From JBKBXU01 sp046313675 (GTDB taxonomy: Bacteria > Bacteroidota > Bacteroidia > Cytophagales > Cytophagaceae), in NCBI GenBank assembly GCA_046313675.1, contig JBKBXU010000190.1, positions 1 through 8,884 on the forward strand: a stretch of DNA of 8,884 bases, in the 5' to 3' direction. Of this stretch, positions 1 to 6,636 are shown in pieces (position 1 is the stretch's first letter; every line of letters begins with the position of its first letter). The notes beneath the pieces were generated by a model that did not search any database, was not told where the DNA came from, and saw nothing but the letters and a program-made list of their open reading frames with translations. Position numbers and translations under genes: made by a program.

Positions 1-997
1 CACTCCCATCACTGACCGTTTAAATTATTGCTCCTCTCCTATTAATAACATGGGTTGGCATATGACGGTAGAAAAACTTTTGGGTATTGAAACACCCAAA
101 AAAGTTGATTACATGCGGGTCATCATTATGGAACTTGCAAGAATTGCTGACCATTTGATTTGTAACAGTATTCTTGGTGTTGATAGCGGCGCATTTACAG
201 GTTTCTTGTACGTAATGCAGGAAAGAGAGAAAATTTATGACATATATGAAGAAATTTGTGGCGCAAGGTTAACAACTAATATTGGTCGTATCGGTGGATT
301 AGAAAGAGACTTCTCTCCTGTAGTTTACGAACGCCTGAACAAATTCCTCGAAGATTTCCCTACCACCATGAAGGAATTTGAAAACCTTCTCAACAGAAAT
401 AGGATCTTCATGGATCGCACCATAAATGTTGGAGGTATTTCTGCGGAAAGAGCACTAAATTATGGTTTTACCGGTCCGAATTTGCGTGCAGCCGGTGTAG
501 ATTATGATGTTAGGATCATGACACCATACTCCTCCTATCAGGATTTTGATTTTGAAATTCCGATCGGAACCAATGGCGATACCTATGATCGCTTTATGGT
601 GAGAAATGAAGAAATTTGGCAGAGTTTAAACATTATTCGACAGGCAATAAAAAATATGCCTGACGGGCCACATCATGCCGATGTACCGGATATTTATCTT
701 CCGCCAAAAGAGCAGGTATATAATCACATGGAAGCCCTTATCTATCACTTCAAGATCGTTATGGGTGAAATTGATATTCCTAAAGGGGAAGTATACAATT
801 GTGTGGAAGGAGCAAATGGAGAACTGGGATATTATTTAATAAGTGATGGAGGAAGAACTCCCTTTCGCCTTCACTTCAGAAGGCCTGGATTCGTATATTA
901 CCAATCCTTTGAAGAATTAGTTAAAGGTGGACAGATTGCAGACGCAATACTTACTTTAAGTAGTCTGAATCTGATTGCCGGAGAAATGGATGCATAA
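1..997 (+). CDS. nuoD: NADH-quinone oxidoreductase subunit D, 3' part (5' end outside the window)
   Basis: This is the 49-kDa-type subunit of complex I. It sits in the peripheral arm beside NuoB, NuoI and NuoH and forms much of the quinone-reduction cavity. The reading frame is open from base 2 with no stop and encodes 331 residues. The frame before the first ATG (position 50) already carries family sequence: T-P-I-T-D-R-L-N-Y-C-S-P-L-I-N-N precedes M-G-W-H, matching the conserved D-R-x-x-Y-x-S-P-x-x-N-N stretch. The ATG at 50 is therefore internal, and roughly 70-80 N-terminal residues are missing, judged against a usual length near 400. Further family marks are VEKLLGIE just downstream, the NIGRIGGLERD segment, and a C-terminus with RRPGFVYYQSFEEL and LIAGEMDA, which looks like the Bacteroidetes variant rather than the proteobacterial FGEVDR ending. 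NuoC is probably a separate upstream gene, but that cannot be seen here. nuoE follows after 44 nt. Confidence 0.96.
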   Translation, partial: TPITDRLNYCSSPINNMGWHMTVEKLLGIETPKKVDYMRVIIMELARIADHLICNSILGVDSGAFTGFLYVMQEREKIYDIYEEICGARLTTNIGRIGGLERDFSPVVYERLNKFLEDFPTTMKEFENLLNRNRIFMDRTINVGGISAERALNYGFTGPNLRAAGVDYDVRIMTPYSSYQDFDFEIPIGTNGDTYDRFMVRNEEIWQSLNIIRQAIKNMPDGPHHADVPDIYLPPKEQVYNHMEALIYHFKIVMGEIDIPKGEVYNCVEGANGELGYYLISDGGRTPFRLHFRRPGFVYYQSFEELVKGGQIADAILTLSSLNLIAGEMDA

Positions 998-1041
998 ACA
1001 GAAATAAAAGCCGCAAAAGGCTAAATTTCATATATAATAAC

Positions 1042-1578
1042 ATGGAAGATACTGTTCAGAACGAAGTCAGATTTTCGGAAGAAAAATTAAATCTTGTTAA
1101 AGAGATTAAAAGCAGATACCCTGATGGAAGGCAAAAATCTGCATTGATTCCTATTTTGCATATAGCCCAGAGGGAATTCGGCGGATGGTTAAGCGCTCCG
1201 GTAATGGACTATGTTGCCTCTCTTCTGGATATACAACCCATTGAAGTCTATGAAGTAGCTTCATTTTACACCATGTTCAACCTTAAACCTATTGGGCACT
1301 GTATGATAGAGTTTTGCAGAACAGGCCCGTGTATGGCATTAGGTGTAGAAGAACTCATCGATTATACAGAAAATAAATTAGGTATTAAAGACGGTGAAAC
1401 TACTCCTGACGGCAAATTTACCATTAAAACCGTAGAATGCCTGGGAGCCTGCGGATATGCACCTATGGCACAAATAGGGAAATTTTATTACGAGAAACTC
1501 ACTCCCGAAAAAATAGATAAAATTATTGAGACATTTGGAGATCCGGAGAGTGATGTATTTAAACAATACGATATTTAA
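1042..1578 (+). CDS. nuoE: NADH-quinone oxidoreductase subunit E (24-kDa, 2Fe-2S cluster N1a)
   Basis: This is the thioredoxin-fold ferredoxin subunit of the NADH dehydrogenase module of complex I. It partners NuoF and carries the off-pathway 2Fe-2S cluster N1a. The protein has 178 residues, a normal length. All four cluster ligands are visible in the expected C-x4-C and C-x3-C spacing: C92 and C97 (FCRTGPC), C133 and C137 (VECLGAC). The helical N-terminal region with ALIPILHIAQREFGGWL at about 34-50 and the EVASFYTMF motif at 71-79 are standard for the family. The chosen ATG follows an AT-rich leader (TATATAATAAC) without a Shine-Dalgarno sequence, which is usual for Bacteroidetes. The gene lies 44 nt after nuoD and 32 nt before nuoF and is most likely cotranscribed with both. 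Confidence 0.97.
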   Translation: MEDTVQNEVRFSEEKLNLVKEIKSRYPDGRQKSALIPILHIAQREFGGWLSAPVMDYVASLLDIQPIEVYEVASFYTMFNLKPIGHCMIEFCRTGPCMALGVEELIDYTENKLGIKDGETTPDGKFTIKTVECLGACGYAPMAQIGKFYYEKLTPEKIDKIIETFGDPESDVFKQYDI

Positions 1579-1610
1579 TTAATATCTGCATAAGTATAAC
1601 AGAATAAATC

Positions 1611-2969
1611 ATGGCCAGAAAGATATTATTAGAACATGCTAACGTCCCAGGGATAGAAACCTATGAGGTTTACCGTTCCAAAGGAGGTTATAAGTCTGTT
1701 GAAAAAGCATTTAAAACCATGGCACCGGATGAGGTCATGGAGGAAGTAAAAAAATCCGGGTTACGTGGTCGTGGCGGTGCCGGTTTCCCTACAGGTATGA
1801 AATGGAGTTTCCTTGACAGAAAATCTGAGAAACCCAGATATTTGGTTTGTAACGCTGATGAAAGTGAACCTGGAACTTTCAAAGACAGGTATTTAATGGA
1901 ATACCTTCCCCACCTTTTGATAGAGGGACTAATCGTTTCCAGTTTTGCCTTGGGTGTCAATACAACATATATTTATATACGTGGCGAATATCGTTGGATT
2001 GTTGATATTTTAGAAAAAGCTATAGCCGAAGCTAAAAATGCCGGATTCTTAGGCAAAAATATCCTGGGAACCGGATTTAACCTGGAAATATATGTTCAGC
2101 CCGGTGCTGGTGCTTATATATGTGGCGAGGAAACAGCTCTGATAGAATCTTTGGAAGGTAAAAGAGGTAATCCAAGGATGAAGCCCCCCTTCCCTGCTAT
2201 ATCAGGTTTATATGGATGCCCTACCGTAGTAAATAATGTTGAAACCCTTGCAGCCGTTGCACCTATTGTTAATATGGGTGGTGAAGAATATGCCAAAATA
2301 GGTATAGGTAGAAGCACCGGGACAAAATTGATTTCTGCCTGCGGAAACATTAAAAAACCAGGAGTATATGAAATAGACTTAGGTCTCCCTGTGGATGAAT
2401 TCCTTAATTCAGATGAATATTGTGGAGGAATACGTGACGGACACCGTTTAAAGGCGGTTGTTCCCGGAGGATCATCTGTACCTATTTTACCTGCTGACCT
2501 ATTTTACAAAACTGCAGAAGGCGAAGCTCGTCTGATGAGTTATGAATCTTTGTCTGAAGGTGGTTTCGCCAGTGGATCCATGTTGGGTTCAGGTGGTTTT
2601 ATAGCAATGGACGAAACGGTATGCATCGTAAGAAATCTTTGGAATTTCACACGTTTTTATCATCATGAAAGCTGCGGACAATGCAGTCCGTGTCGTGAAG
2701 GAACCGGATGGATGGAGAAAGTGTTGCATAGACTGGAGCACGGACATGGAAAAATGCATGACGTAGATTTACTTGTCAGCATCGCAAAGAAAATTGAAGG
2801 AAATACAATCTGTCCTTTAGGCGATGCAGCAGCCTGGCCTGTAGCCAGTGCTATAAGACATTTCAGAGAAGAGTTTGAATACCATGCTAAACATCCTGAC
2901 AAAGTGGCTAACAGCCGCTATGCTCATTTGGATGATTATAAGAAAGATTTAAATCCTGTTTTATCATGA
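1611..2969 (+). CDS. nuoF: NADH-quinone oxidoreductase subunit F (51-kDa, NADH- and FMN-binding)
   Basis: This is the electron-input subunit of complex I. It oxidises NADH, passes a hydride to FMN, and delivers electrons to the 4Fe-4S cluster N3. At 452 residues it has the usual length. The glycine-rich GRGGAGFPTGMKW at 53-65 and the NADESEPGTFKDR stretch at 81-93 form the FMN/NADH site. GAGAYICGEETALIES at 165-180 and the KPPFPA segment at 191-196 are also hallmark sequences. The SLBB region lies around 240-300. The N3 ligands are C355, C358 and C361 (SCGQCSPCREGTGW) plus C401 (NTICPLGDA). Every expected residue is present, so the enzyme should be active. Its stop codon overlaps the nuoG start by 4 nt (ATGA), pointing to translational coupling of the two subunits that touch in the complex. 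Confidence 0.98.
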   Translation: MARKILLEHANVPGIETYEVYRSKGGYKSVEKAFKTMAPDEVMEEVKKSGLRGRGGAGFPTGMKWSFLDRKSEKPRYLVCNADESEPGTFKDRYLMEYLPHLLIEGLIVSSFALGVNTTYIYIRGEYRWIVDILEKAIAEAKNAGFLGKNILGTGFNLEIYVQPGAGAYICGEETALIESLEGKRGNPRMKPPFPAISGLYGCPTVVNNVETLAAVAPIVNMGGEEYAKIGIGRSTGTKLISACGNIKKPGVYEIDLGLPVDEFLNSDEYCGGIRDGHRLKAVVPGGSSVPILPADLFYKTAEGEARLMSYESLSEGGFASGSMLGSGGFIAMDETVCIVRNLWNFTRFYHHESCGQCSPCREGTGWMEKVLHRLEHGHGKMHDVDLLVSIAKKIEGNTICPLGDAAAWPVASAIRHFREEFEYHAKHPDKVANSRYAHLDDYKKDLNPVLS

Positions 2970-3910
2970 TCAAAGTAACCATAGATAACATTCAGATTGA
3001 GGTAGAACCGGGAACCACCATACTTAATGCTGCAAGAAAAATCGGTGGCGAAGTGGTGCCTCCTGCCATGTGTTACTACTCAAAACTTAAAGGAAGCGGA
3101 GGAAAGTGCAGGACTTGTCTTGTAAAAGTAACGCAAGGATCTGAAAAAGATCCTCGCCCTATGCCAAAACTTGTAGCATCATGTTCTACAATGGTAATGG
3201 ATGGAATGGTCGTGCAAAATAAAACTTCACCTGAAGTATTGGATGCAAGAAAGGCTATTGTTGAGTTTCTTCTTATTAACCACCCACTGGACTGCCCTAT
3301 TTGTGACCAGGCAGGTGAATGTCATCTTCAAGACCTTTCATTTGAACATGGGGTTGCTAAAACAAGATATGAAGAAGAGCGAAGAAAATTTGATAAGGTT
3401 GACCTAGGTGATAAAATTCAGCTTCACATGACACGCTGTATTTTATGTTACAGATGCGTGTACACAGCTGATCAAATCACTGATAAAAGAGTTCATGGAG
3501 TGTTGAAAAGAGGTGATGCTGCTGAAATTGGTACTTATATTGAAAATGTAATCGATAACGACTTTTCAGGAAATGTAATTGACGTATGTCCTGTAGGTGC
3601 CTTAACAGATAGAACCTTCCGATTTAAAAGTCGTGTTTGGTTCCTTAAGCCTATGGATGCACATAGAGAGTGTTCAAAATGCTGTGGAAAAACGGTAGTT
3701 TGGATGCATGGAAATGAAATTTACAGAGTTACAGGTAGAAAAGATCAGTATGGAGAAGTAGAGGATTTTATCTGTAATGATTGCCGCTTTGAGAACAAGA
3801 ACCTGTCGGATTGGACTATTGAAGGCCCGAGAGACATTGAGAGGCATTCGGTTATTTCTCAAAACCACTATAGATTATTATCAAGTACACAAAAAAAGAT
3901 AGCTCAGTAA
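2966..3910 (+). CDS. nuoG: NADH-quinone oxidoreductase subunit G, short form without the molybdopterin-oxidoreductase-like domain
   Basis: This is the Fe-S relay subunit that carries electrons from NuoF towards NuoI. Ligand sets seen, in order: C36, C48, C51 and C73 for the 2Fe-2S cluster N1b in a ferredoxin fold; H106, C110, C113 and C119 (H-x3-C-x2-C-x5-C) for N5; and C158, C161, C164 and C208 for N4. The protein ends at 314 residues, against roughly 700-900 for E. coli-type NuoG, so the long C-terminal domain resembling molybdopterin oxidoreductases is absent. What remains after N4 is a cysteine site at C236, C239, C240 and then C270, C273, near where the extra N7 cluster sits in some bacteria but with different spacing. 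I recall short NuoG proteins as usual in Bacteroidetes, and the stop is followed after 3 nt by nuoH, so this looks like a natural end and not a frameshift. The start overlaps nuoF (ATGA). Confidence 0.95.
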   Translation: MIKVTIDNIQIEVEPGTTILNAARKIGGEVVPPAMCYYSKLKGSGGKCRTCLVKVTQGSEKDPRPMPKLVASCSTMVMDGMVVQNKTSPEVLDARKAIVEFLLINHPLDCPICDQAGECHLQDLSFEHGVAKTRYEEERRKFDKVDLGDKIQLHMTRCILCYRCVYTADQITDKRVHGVLKRGDAAEIGTYIENVIDNDFSGNVIDVCPVGALTDRTFRFKSRVWFLKPMDAHRECSKCCGKTVVWMHGNEIYRVTGRKDQYGEVEDFICNDCRFENKNLSDWTIEGPRDIERHSVISQNHYRLLSSTQKKIAQ

Positions 3911-3913
3911 ACG

Positions 3914-4957
3914 ATGGAAGTTTTAATAATTGATAAACTTGTATTAATAGTTGCAGTTTTTGCATTTACCCTTCTTGTTGCCCTTTACAGTACATTAGCA
4001 GAAAGAAAGGTATCTGCATTCTTCCAGGATCGCCTTGGCCCAAACAGGGCTGGAATTTTTGGGGTATTACAACCTATGGCTGATGGTGTAAAATTCTTCT
4101 TTAAAGAAGAGATCATTCCTGCCAAAGCAAATAAAGTTCTGTTTATTCTGGGTCCTTCTTTATCTATGCTTACAGCGCTGATGACAAGTGCCGTTATCCC
4201 ATGGGGAAGAGATATTGAGCTTTTTGGCCGGACTATTTCCCTGCAAATTGCTGATATTAATATTGGCCTATTATATGTATTTGCTATAGCTTCTATCAGT
4301 GTATATGGTGTAATGATTGGAGGTTGGGCATCCAACAATAAATTCTCCCTTATGGGTGGAATCAGAGCTTCCTCTCAAATGATTAGTTATGAAATAGCGA
4401 TGGGACTTTCCATTATAGCTCTTGTAATGACTACCAACACCCTGGAAATGGGTAACATTGTAAGCATGCAGGGAAGAAGTGTATTTGGTGTAACCGGAGC
4501 AGCCTGGAACATTATTTATCAGCCACTTGGTTTCTTTATTTTCTTTATATGTGCATTGGCAGAAACAAACAGGACACCGTTTGACCTTCCTGAATGTGAA
4601 GCAGAACTTGTCGGAGGTTTTCATACAGAATATAGTAGTATGAAATTAGGCTTATACCTATTTGCAGAATACATCCACATGTTTATAGCCTCAGCTATTA
4701 TGGCTGCCATATATTTTGGCGGATATAATTTCCCTTTCATGGATCAGTTGGGTCTTTCCGCTAATGTAGTCGTTATACTAGGCGTTATTGCCTTTATCAT
4801 AAAAATATTTATGTTCATCTTCCTTTTCATGTGGATCAGATGGACCTTACCAAGATTTCGTTATGATCAGTTAATGAACCTGGGTTGGAAAATATTAATA
4901 CCTCTTGCACTATTTAACATTGTGGCAACAGGTATAGGAATAATATTTGTAAAATAA
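3914..4957 (+). CDS. nuoH: NADH-quinone oxidoreductase subunit H (ND1-like membrane subunit)
   Basis: This integral inner-membrane subunit docks the peripheral arm of complex I and forms the membrane face of the quinone chamber, linking quinone chemistry to proton movement. It has 347 residues, the normal size, and about eight hydrophobic segments, the first at about 8-26 and the last at about 326-345. Family signatures are AERKVSAFFQDRLGPNRAG at 29-47, FKEEIIPA at 63-70, RASSQMISYEIAMGLS at 151-166, and the highly conserved AETNRTPFDLPE at 216-227, followed by an acidic loop ECEAELVGGFHTEYSSMK. The acidic residues expected along the proposed proton path (E30 in the first loop, E160, and E227, E229 and E231 in this loop) are visible. 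The gene begins 3 nt after nuoG and ends 16 nt before nuoI. Confidence 0.97.
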   Translation: MEVLIIDKLVLIVAVFAFTLLVALYSTLAERKVSAFFQDRLGPNRAGIFGVLQPMADGVKFFFKEEIIPAKANKVLFILGPSLSMLTALMTSAVIPWGRDIELFGRTISLQIADINIGLLYVFAIASISVYGVMIGGWASNNKFSLMGGIRASSQMISYEIAMGLSIIALVMTTNTLEMGNIVSMQGRSVFGVTGAAWNIIYQPLGFFIFFICALAETNRTPFDLPECEAELVGGFHTEYSSMKLGLYLFAEYIHMFIASAIMAAIYFGGYNFPFMDQLGLSANVVVILGVIAFIIKIFMFIFLFMWIRWTLPRFRYDQLMNLGWKILIPLALFNIVATGIGIIFVK

Positions 4958-4973
4958 GCTAATAATTGAATCT

Positions 4974-5504
4974 ATGTATTCATTATCAAAAAGATCTAAA
5001 GTAGTAGTTAAAAAAGAAATGACTTTGTCGGAAAAATTGTATCTACCGGCAATATTCGGTGGTATGATGATTACGCTCAGGCATTTTTTTAGAAAAAAGC
5101 CTGTAATTCAGTATCCTGAGCAAAAACGGGAATTTAGTACTATTTACCGTGGTAAGCATATACTTAAGAGAGATGAAGAAGGTAGAGAAAACTGCACTGC
5201 ATGTGGTTTATGTGCTGTTTCCTGTCCTGCCGAGGCTATTAGCATAGTATCTGCAGAAAGAGAAAAAGGAGAAGAACATCTTTACCGGGAAGAGAAATAT
5301 GCCAAGAGCTATGAAATCAACATGCTTAGATGTATATTTTGTGGCCTGTGTGAGGAATCATGCCCTAAAGATGCTATTTATCTGACGGAAGAACTGGCTC
5401 CTGCAAATTACGATCGCTCAGATTTTATATTCGGAAAGGACAAACTTGTACAGCCTTTGGGAACAAGTGCTCATCCTAAAACCTATAAACCTTATAAAAA
5501 ATAG
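4974..5504 (+). CDS. nuoI: NADH-quinone oxidoreductase subunit I (TYKY-type, 2 x 4Fe-4S)
   Basis: This is the 8Fe ferredoxin subunit of complex I, carrying clusters N6a and N6b and passing electrons from NuoG to cluster N2 in NuoB. It has 176 residues. Two complete C-x2-C-x2-C-x3-C motifs are visible: C74, C77, C80, C84 (CTACGLCAVSCP) and C120, C123, C126, C130 (CIFCGLCEESCP). The N-terminal third (about 20-45) is an amphipathic and hydrophobic stretch, LYLPAIFGGMMITLRHFF, that lies along the membrane arm, followed by IQYPEQKREFS and YRGKHIL, typical of the family. I kept the ATG at 4974 over the internal Met16 because the residues before Met16 resemble the N-termini of Bacteroidetes NuoI as I remember them. 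The gene sits 16 nt after nuoH and 11 nt before nuoJ. Confidence 0.97.
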   Translation: MYSLSKRSKVVVKKEMTLSEKLYLPAIFGGMMITLRHFFRKKPVIQYPEQKREFSTIYRGKHILKRDEEGRENCTACGLCAVSCPAEAISIVSAEREKGEEHLYREEKYAKSYEINMLRCIFCGLCEESCPKDAIYLTEELAPANYDRSDFIFGKDKLVQPLGTSAHPKTYKPYKK

Positions 5505-5515
5505 TATAGAAACAA

Positions 5516-6019
5516 ATGGATCAGATTATATTTTTAGTACTTTCTTTCTTAGCCATTGGTGGGGCATTAGCGGTAGTTTTTTCAAGAAATCCTGTTTATA
5601 GTGTCTTATTTTTGGTCTTAACTTTCTTCTCCATCGCAGGCCATTTTGTGATGATGAATGCGCAATTTTTAGCTATTGTACACATCATCATTTACGCCGG
5701 AGCAGTAATGGTATTGTTCCTCTTTGTGATAATGCTTCTTAATCTTAATAAGAGCGAAGGACCTGAACAATCTTTTACTGTAAAGTTAGCAGGATCAATT
5801 TCAGGTGGCTTGTTACTAATCACCCTTTTAGGAGCCTTCAGAGGTGTTGGAGAGACATACCATAAAGCAGCTGTAGATACAGAAGTAGGCTTGGTAAGTA
5901 ATTTGGGTAGGGTTTTATTTAACGAATTCCTTCTACCCTTTGAAGTATCAGCTGTATTATTTTTATCTGCTATGATTGGAGCAGTTATGTTGGGCAAGAA
6001 AAATTTAAAAGAACATTAA
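5516..6019 (+). CDS. nuoJ: NADH-quinone oxidoreductase subunit J (ND6-like membrane subunit)
   Basis: This small integral membrane subunit of complex I sits between NuoH and NuoK. Its third transmembrane helix contains the pi-bulge thought to change shape during turnover. The protein has 167 residues and about five hydrophobic segments (roughly 3-22, 27-47, 51-77, 92-110, 138-160). The diagnostic segment is HIIIYAGAVMVLFLFVIMLL at 56-75, with the YAGAVMVLFLF core almost invariant in the family. The segment FSRNPVYSVLFLVL at 22-35 is also typical. The loop at about 110-137 is the most variable part. It lies 11 nt after nuoI and 7 nt before nuoK, consistent with a single operon. Confidence 0.96.
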   Translation: MDQIIFLVLSFLAIGGALAVVFSRNPVYSVLFLVLTFFSIAGHFVMMNAQFLAIVHIIIYAGAVMVLFLFVIMLLNLNKSEGPEQSFTVKLAGSISGGLLLITLLGAFRGVGETYHKAAVDTEVGLVSNLGRVLFNEFLLPFEVSAVLFLSAMIGAVMLGKKNLKEH

Positions 6020-6026
6020 TTTTATC

Positions 6027-6350
6027 ATGGACACACTTCAACCCTTCTTTTTTTCATTAAACAATTATATTCTTTTATCTTCTATTCTATTTACTATAGG
6101 TGTAATAGGTGTTCTGATCAGAAGAAATATAATTATAGTATTTATGTGTATTGAGTTAATGCTGAATGCAGTAAACCTTTTAATGGTATCTTTTTCCGTA
6201 CACCATGGAGATTCTGCAGGTCAGGTATTCGTATTCTTTATTATGGCTGTTGCTGCTGCTGAAATTACTGTAGGGCTGGCTATTCTTGTAATGATTTATC
6301 GAAATACCGGCTCTGTAAATATAAATACGCTTAGCCAATTGAAATGGTAA
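6027..6350 (+). CDS. nuoK: NADH-quinone oxidoreductase subunit K (ND4L-like membrane subunit), last gene of this nuo run
   Basis: This is a three-helix membrane subunit of complex I that relays protons between NuoJ and the antiporter-like subunits. It has 107 residues, a normal length, with helices at about 13-32, 36-60 and 66-91. The two membrane-embedded glutamates that matter in the family are present: E43 (FMCIELMLNAVNL) and E79 (AVAAAEITVGLAI), corresponding to E36 and E72 of the E. coli protein. In most complete operons nuoL, nuoM and nuoN follow. Here a strong hairpin begins within 6 nt of the stop codon, and the next gene is on the opposite strand and unrelated. The partners that NuoK must contact are therefore not encoded next to it. 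Confidence 0.97.
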   Translation: MDTLQPFFFSLNNYILLSSILFTIGVIGVLIRRNIIIVFMCIELMLNAVNLLMVSFSVHHGDSAGQVFVFFIMAVAAAEITVGLAILVMIYRNTGSVNINTLSQLKW

Positions 6351-6355
6351 AAATC

Positions 6356-6399
6356 AATTAAATACACTTCCATTTTAAATGGAAGGGTATTTAATTTTT
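6356..6399 (+). terminator. Strong intrinsic terminator of the nuo operon, probably bidirectional
   Basis: Bases 6356-6396 form a nearly perfect hairpin: a 10-bp outer stem (AATTAAATAC with GTATTTAATT), one A/G mismatch, an 8-bp inner stem (CTTCCATT with AATGGAAG) and a 3-nt TTA loop. A run of five T follows at 6395-6399. On the opposite strand the hairpin is followed by the complement of GGTAAAAATC, which also gives a five-T run, so it could stop transcripts coming from the - strand as well. It begins 6 nt after the nuoK stop codon, which makes it the expected end of the nuo transcript. No energy calculation was run. Confidence 0.88.
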
Positions 6400-6608
6400 A
6401 GCTGTTAAGCCTATTCCTCTTCAAACAGCGAATCCTAAATATTCATTTCTTCAAGAAGCTCCATCAGGAAATGATGATAGACTTTTATGAATTGCATCTC
6501 CTTAGAATGATTATGTCGTGCTCAATTCTATACTTTGTGCTTAAACCTCAATTATGCGATTTCATTAATACTATGGTTAAGAGGGAAATGCGAGCGAAGC
6601 GGCAATAG
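6400..6608. other. Intergenic spacer with a possible gene remnant (20-codon ORF, - strand, 6435-6497)
   Basis: I see no convincing gene in this spacer between the convergent nuoK and the porP-like gene. On the - strand an ORF from 6497 to 6435 reads MQFIKVYHHFLMELLEEMNI and stop, and its frame stays open back to a TGA at 6522-6524. The composition (amphipathic, rich in aromatic, Glu and Leu residues) looks more protein-like than random spacer, so it may be the tail of a decayed gene or a small peptide gene. AAGGAG abuts the ATG directly, too close to serve as a normal ribosome binding site. A weak promoter-like pair on the same strand is TTG (6549-6551) and TAGAATTG (6523-6530, one mismatch to TAnnTTTG). 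A GC-rich block, GCGAGCGAAGCGGC, stands out at 6590-6603 in otherwise AT-rich DNA. I do not recognise a family for the peptide. Confidence 0.25.
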
Positions 6609-6636
6609 TAAGTTCTATTCTAGAAAGTAGAACTTA
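6609..6636 (-). terminator. Hairpin overlapping the stop codon of the porP/sprF-like gene
   Basis: TAAGTTCTA at 6609-6617 pairs with TAGAACTTA at 6628-6636, a perfect 9-bp stem that can extend by a G-U and an A-U pair around a 6-nt loop. Read on the - strand, the first three bases of the stem are the TAA stop codon of the porP-like gene, so the structure forms right at the 3' end of that message. No U-run follows on the - strand (CTATTGCC comes next), so this is not a textbook intrinsic terminator. It could be a 3'-end stabilising hairpin or a weak terminator, with the nuo hairpin further on acting as backup. Confidence 0.5.

Noticed and set aside
50..52. ATG at position 50 as the start of nuoD
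   Set aside because: The frame is open to base 2 and the 16 residues before this Met match the conserved NuoD family segment, so the gene starts upstream of the window.
1009..1022. AGCC-GCAAAA-GGCT hairpin between nuoD and nuoE as a terminator or attenuator
   Set aside because: The stem is only 4 bp and no T-run follows. The genes are clearly one operon.
3671..3910. NuoG as a frameshifted or truncated pseudogene
   Set aside because: No remnant of the missing domain follows, nuoH begins 3 nt after the stop, and short NuoG is, to my knowledge, normal in this phylum.
3985..4624. Open frames on the - strand inside nuoH, two of 117 codons
   Set aside because: They lie wholly opposite a strongly conserved membrane protein gene, have no family features and overlap each other. 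They are shadows of nuoH.
6590..6603. GC-rich GCGAGCGAAGCGGC block as a repeat element or attachment site
   Set aside because: It occurs once in the window, forms no stable stem and has no flanking duplication, so nothing supports a specific role.
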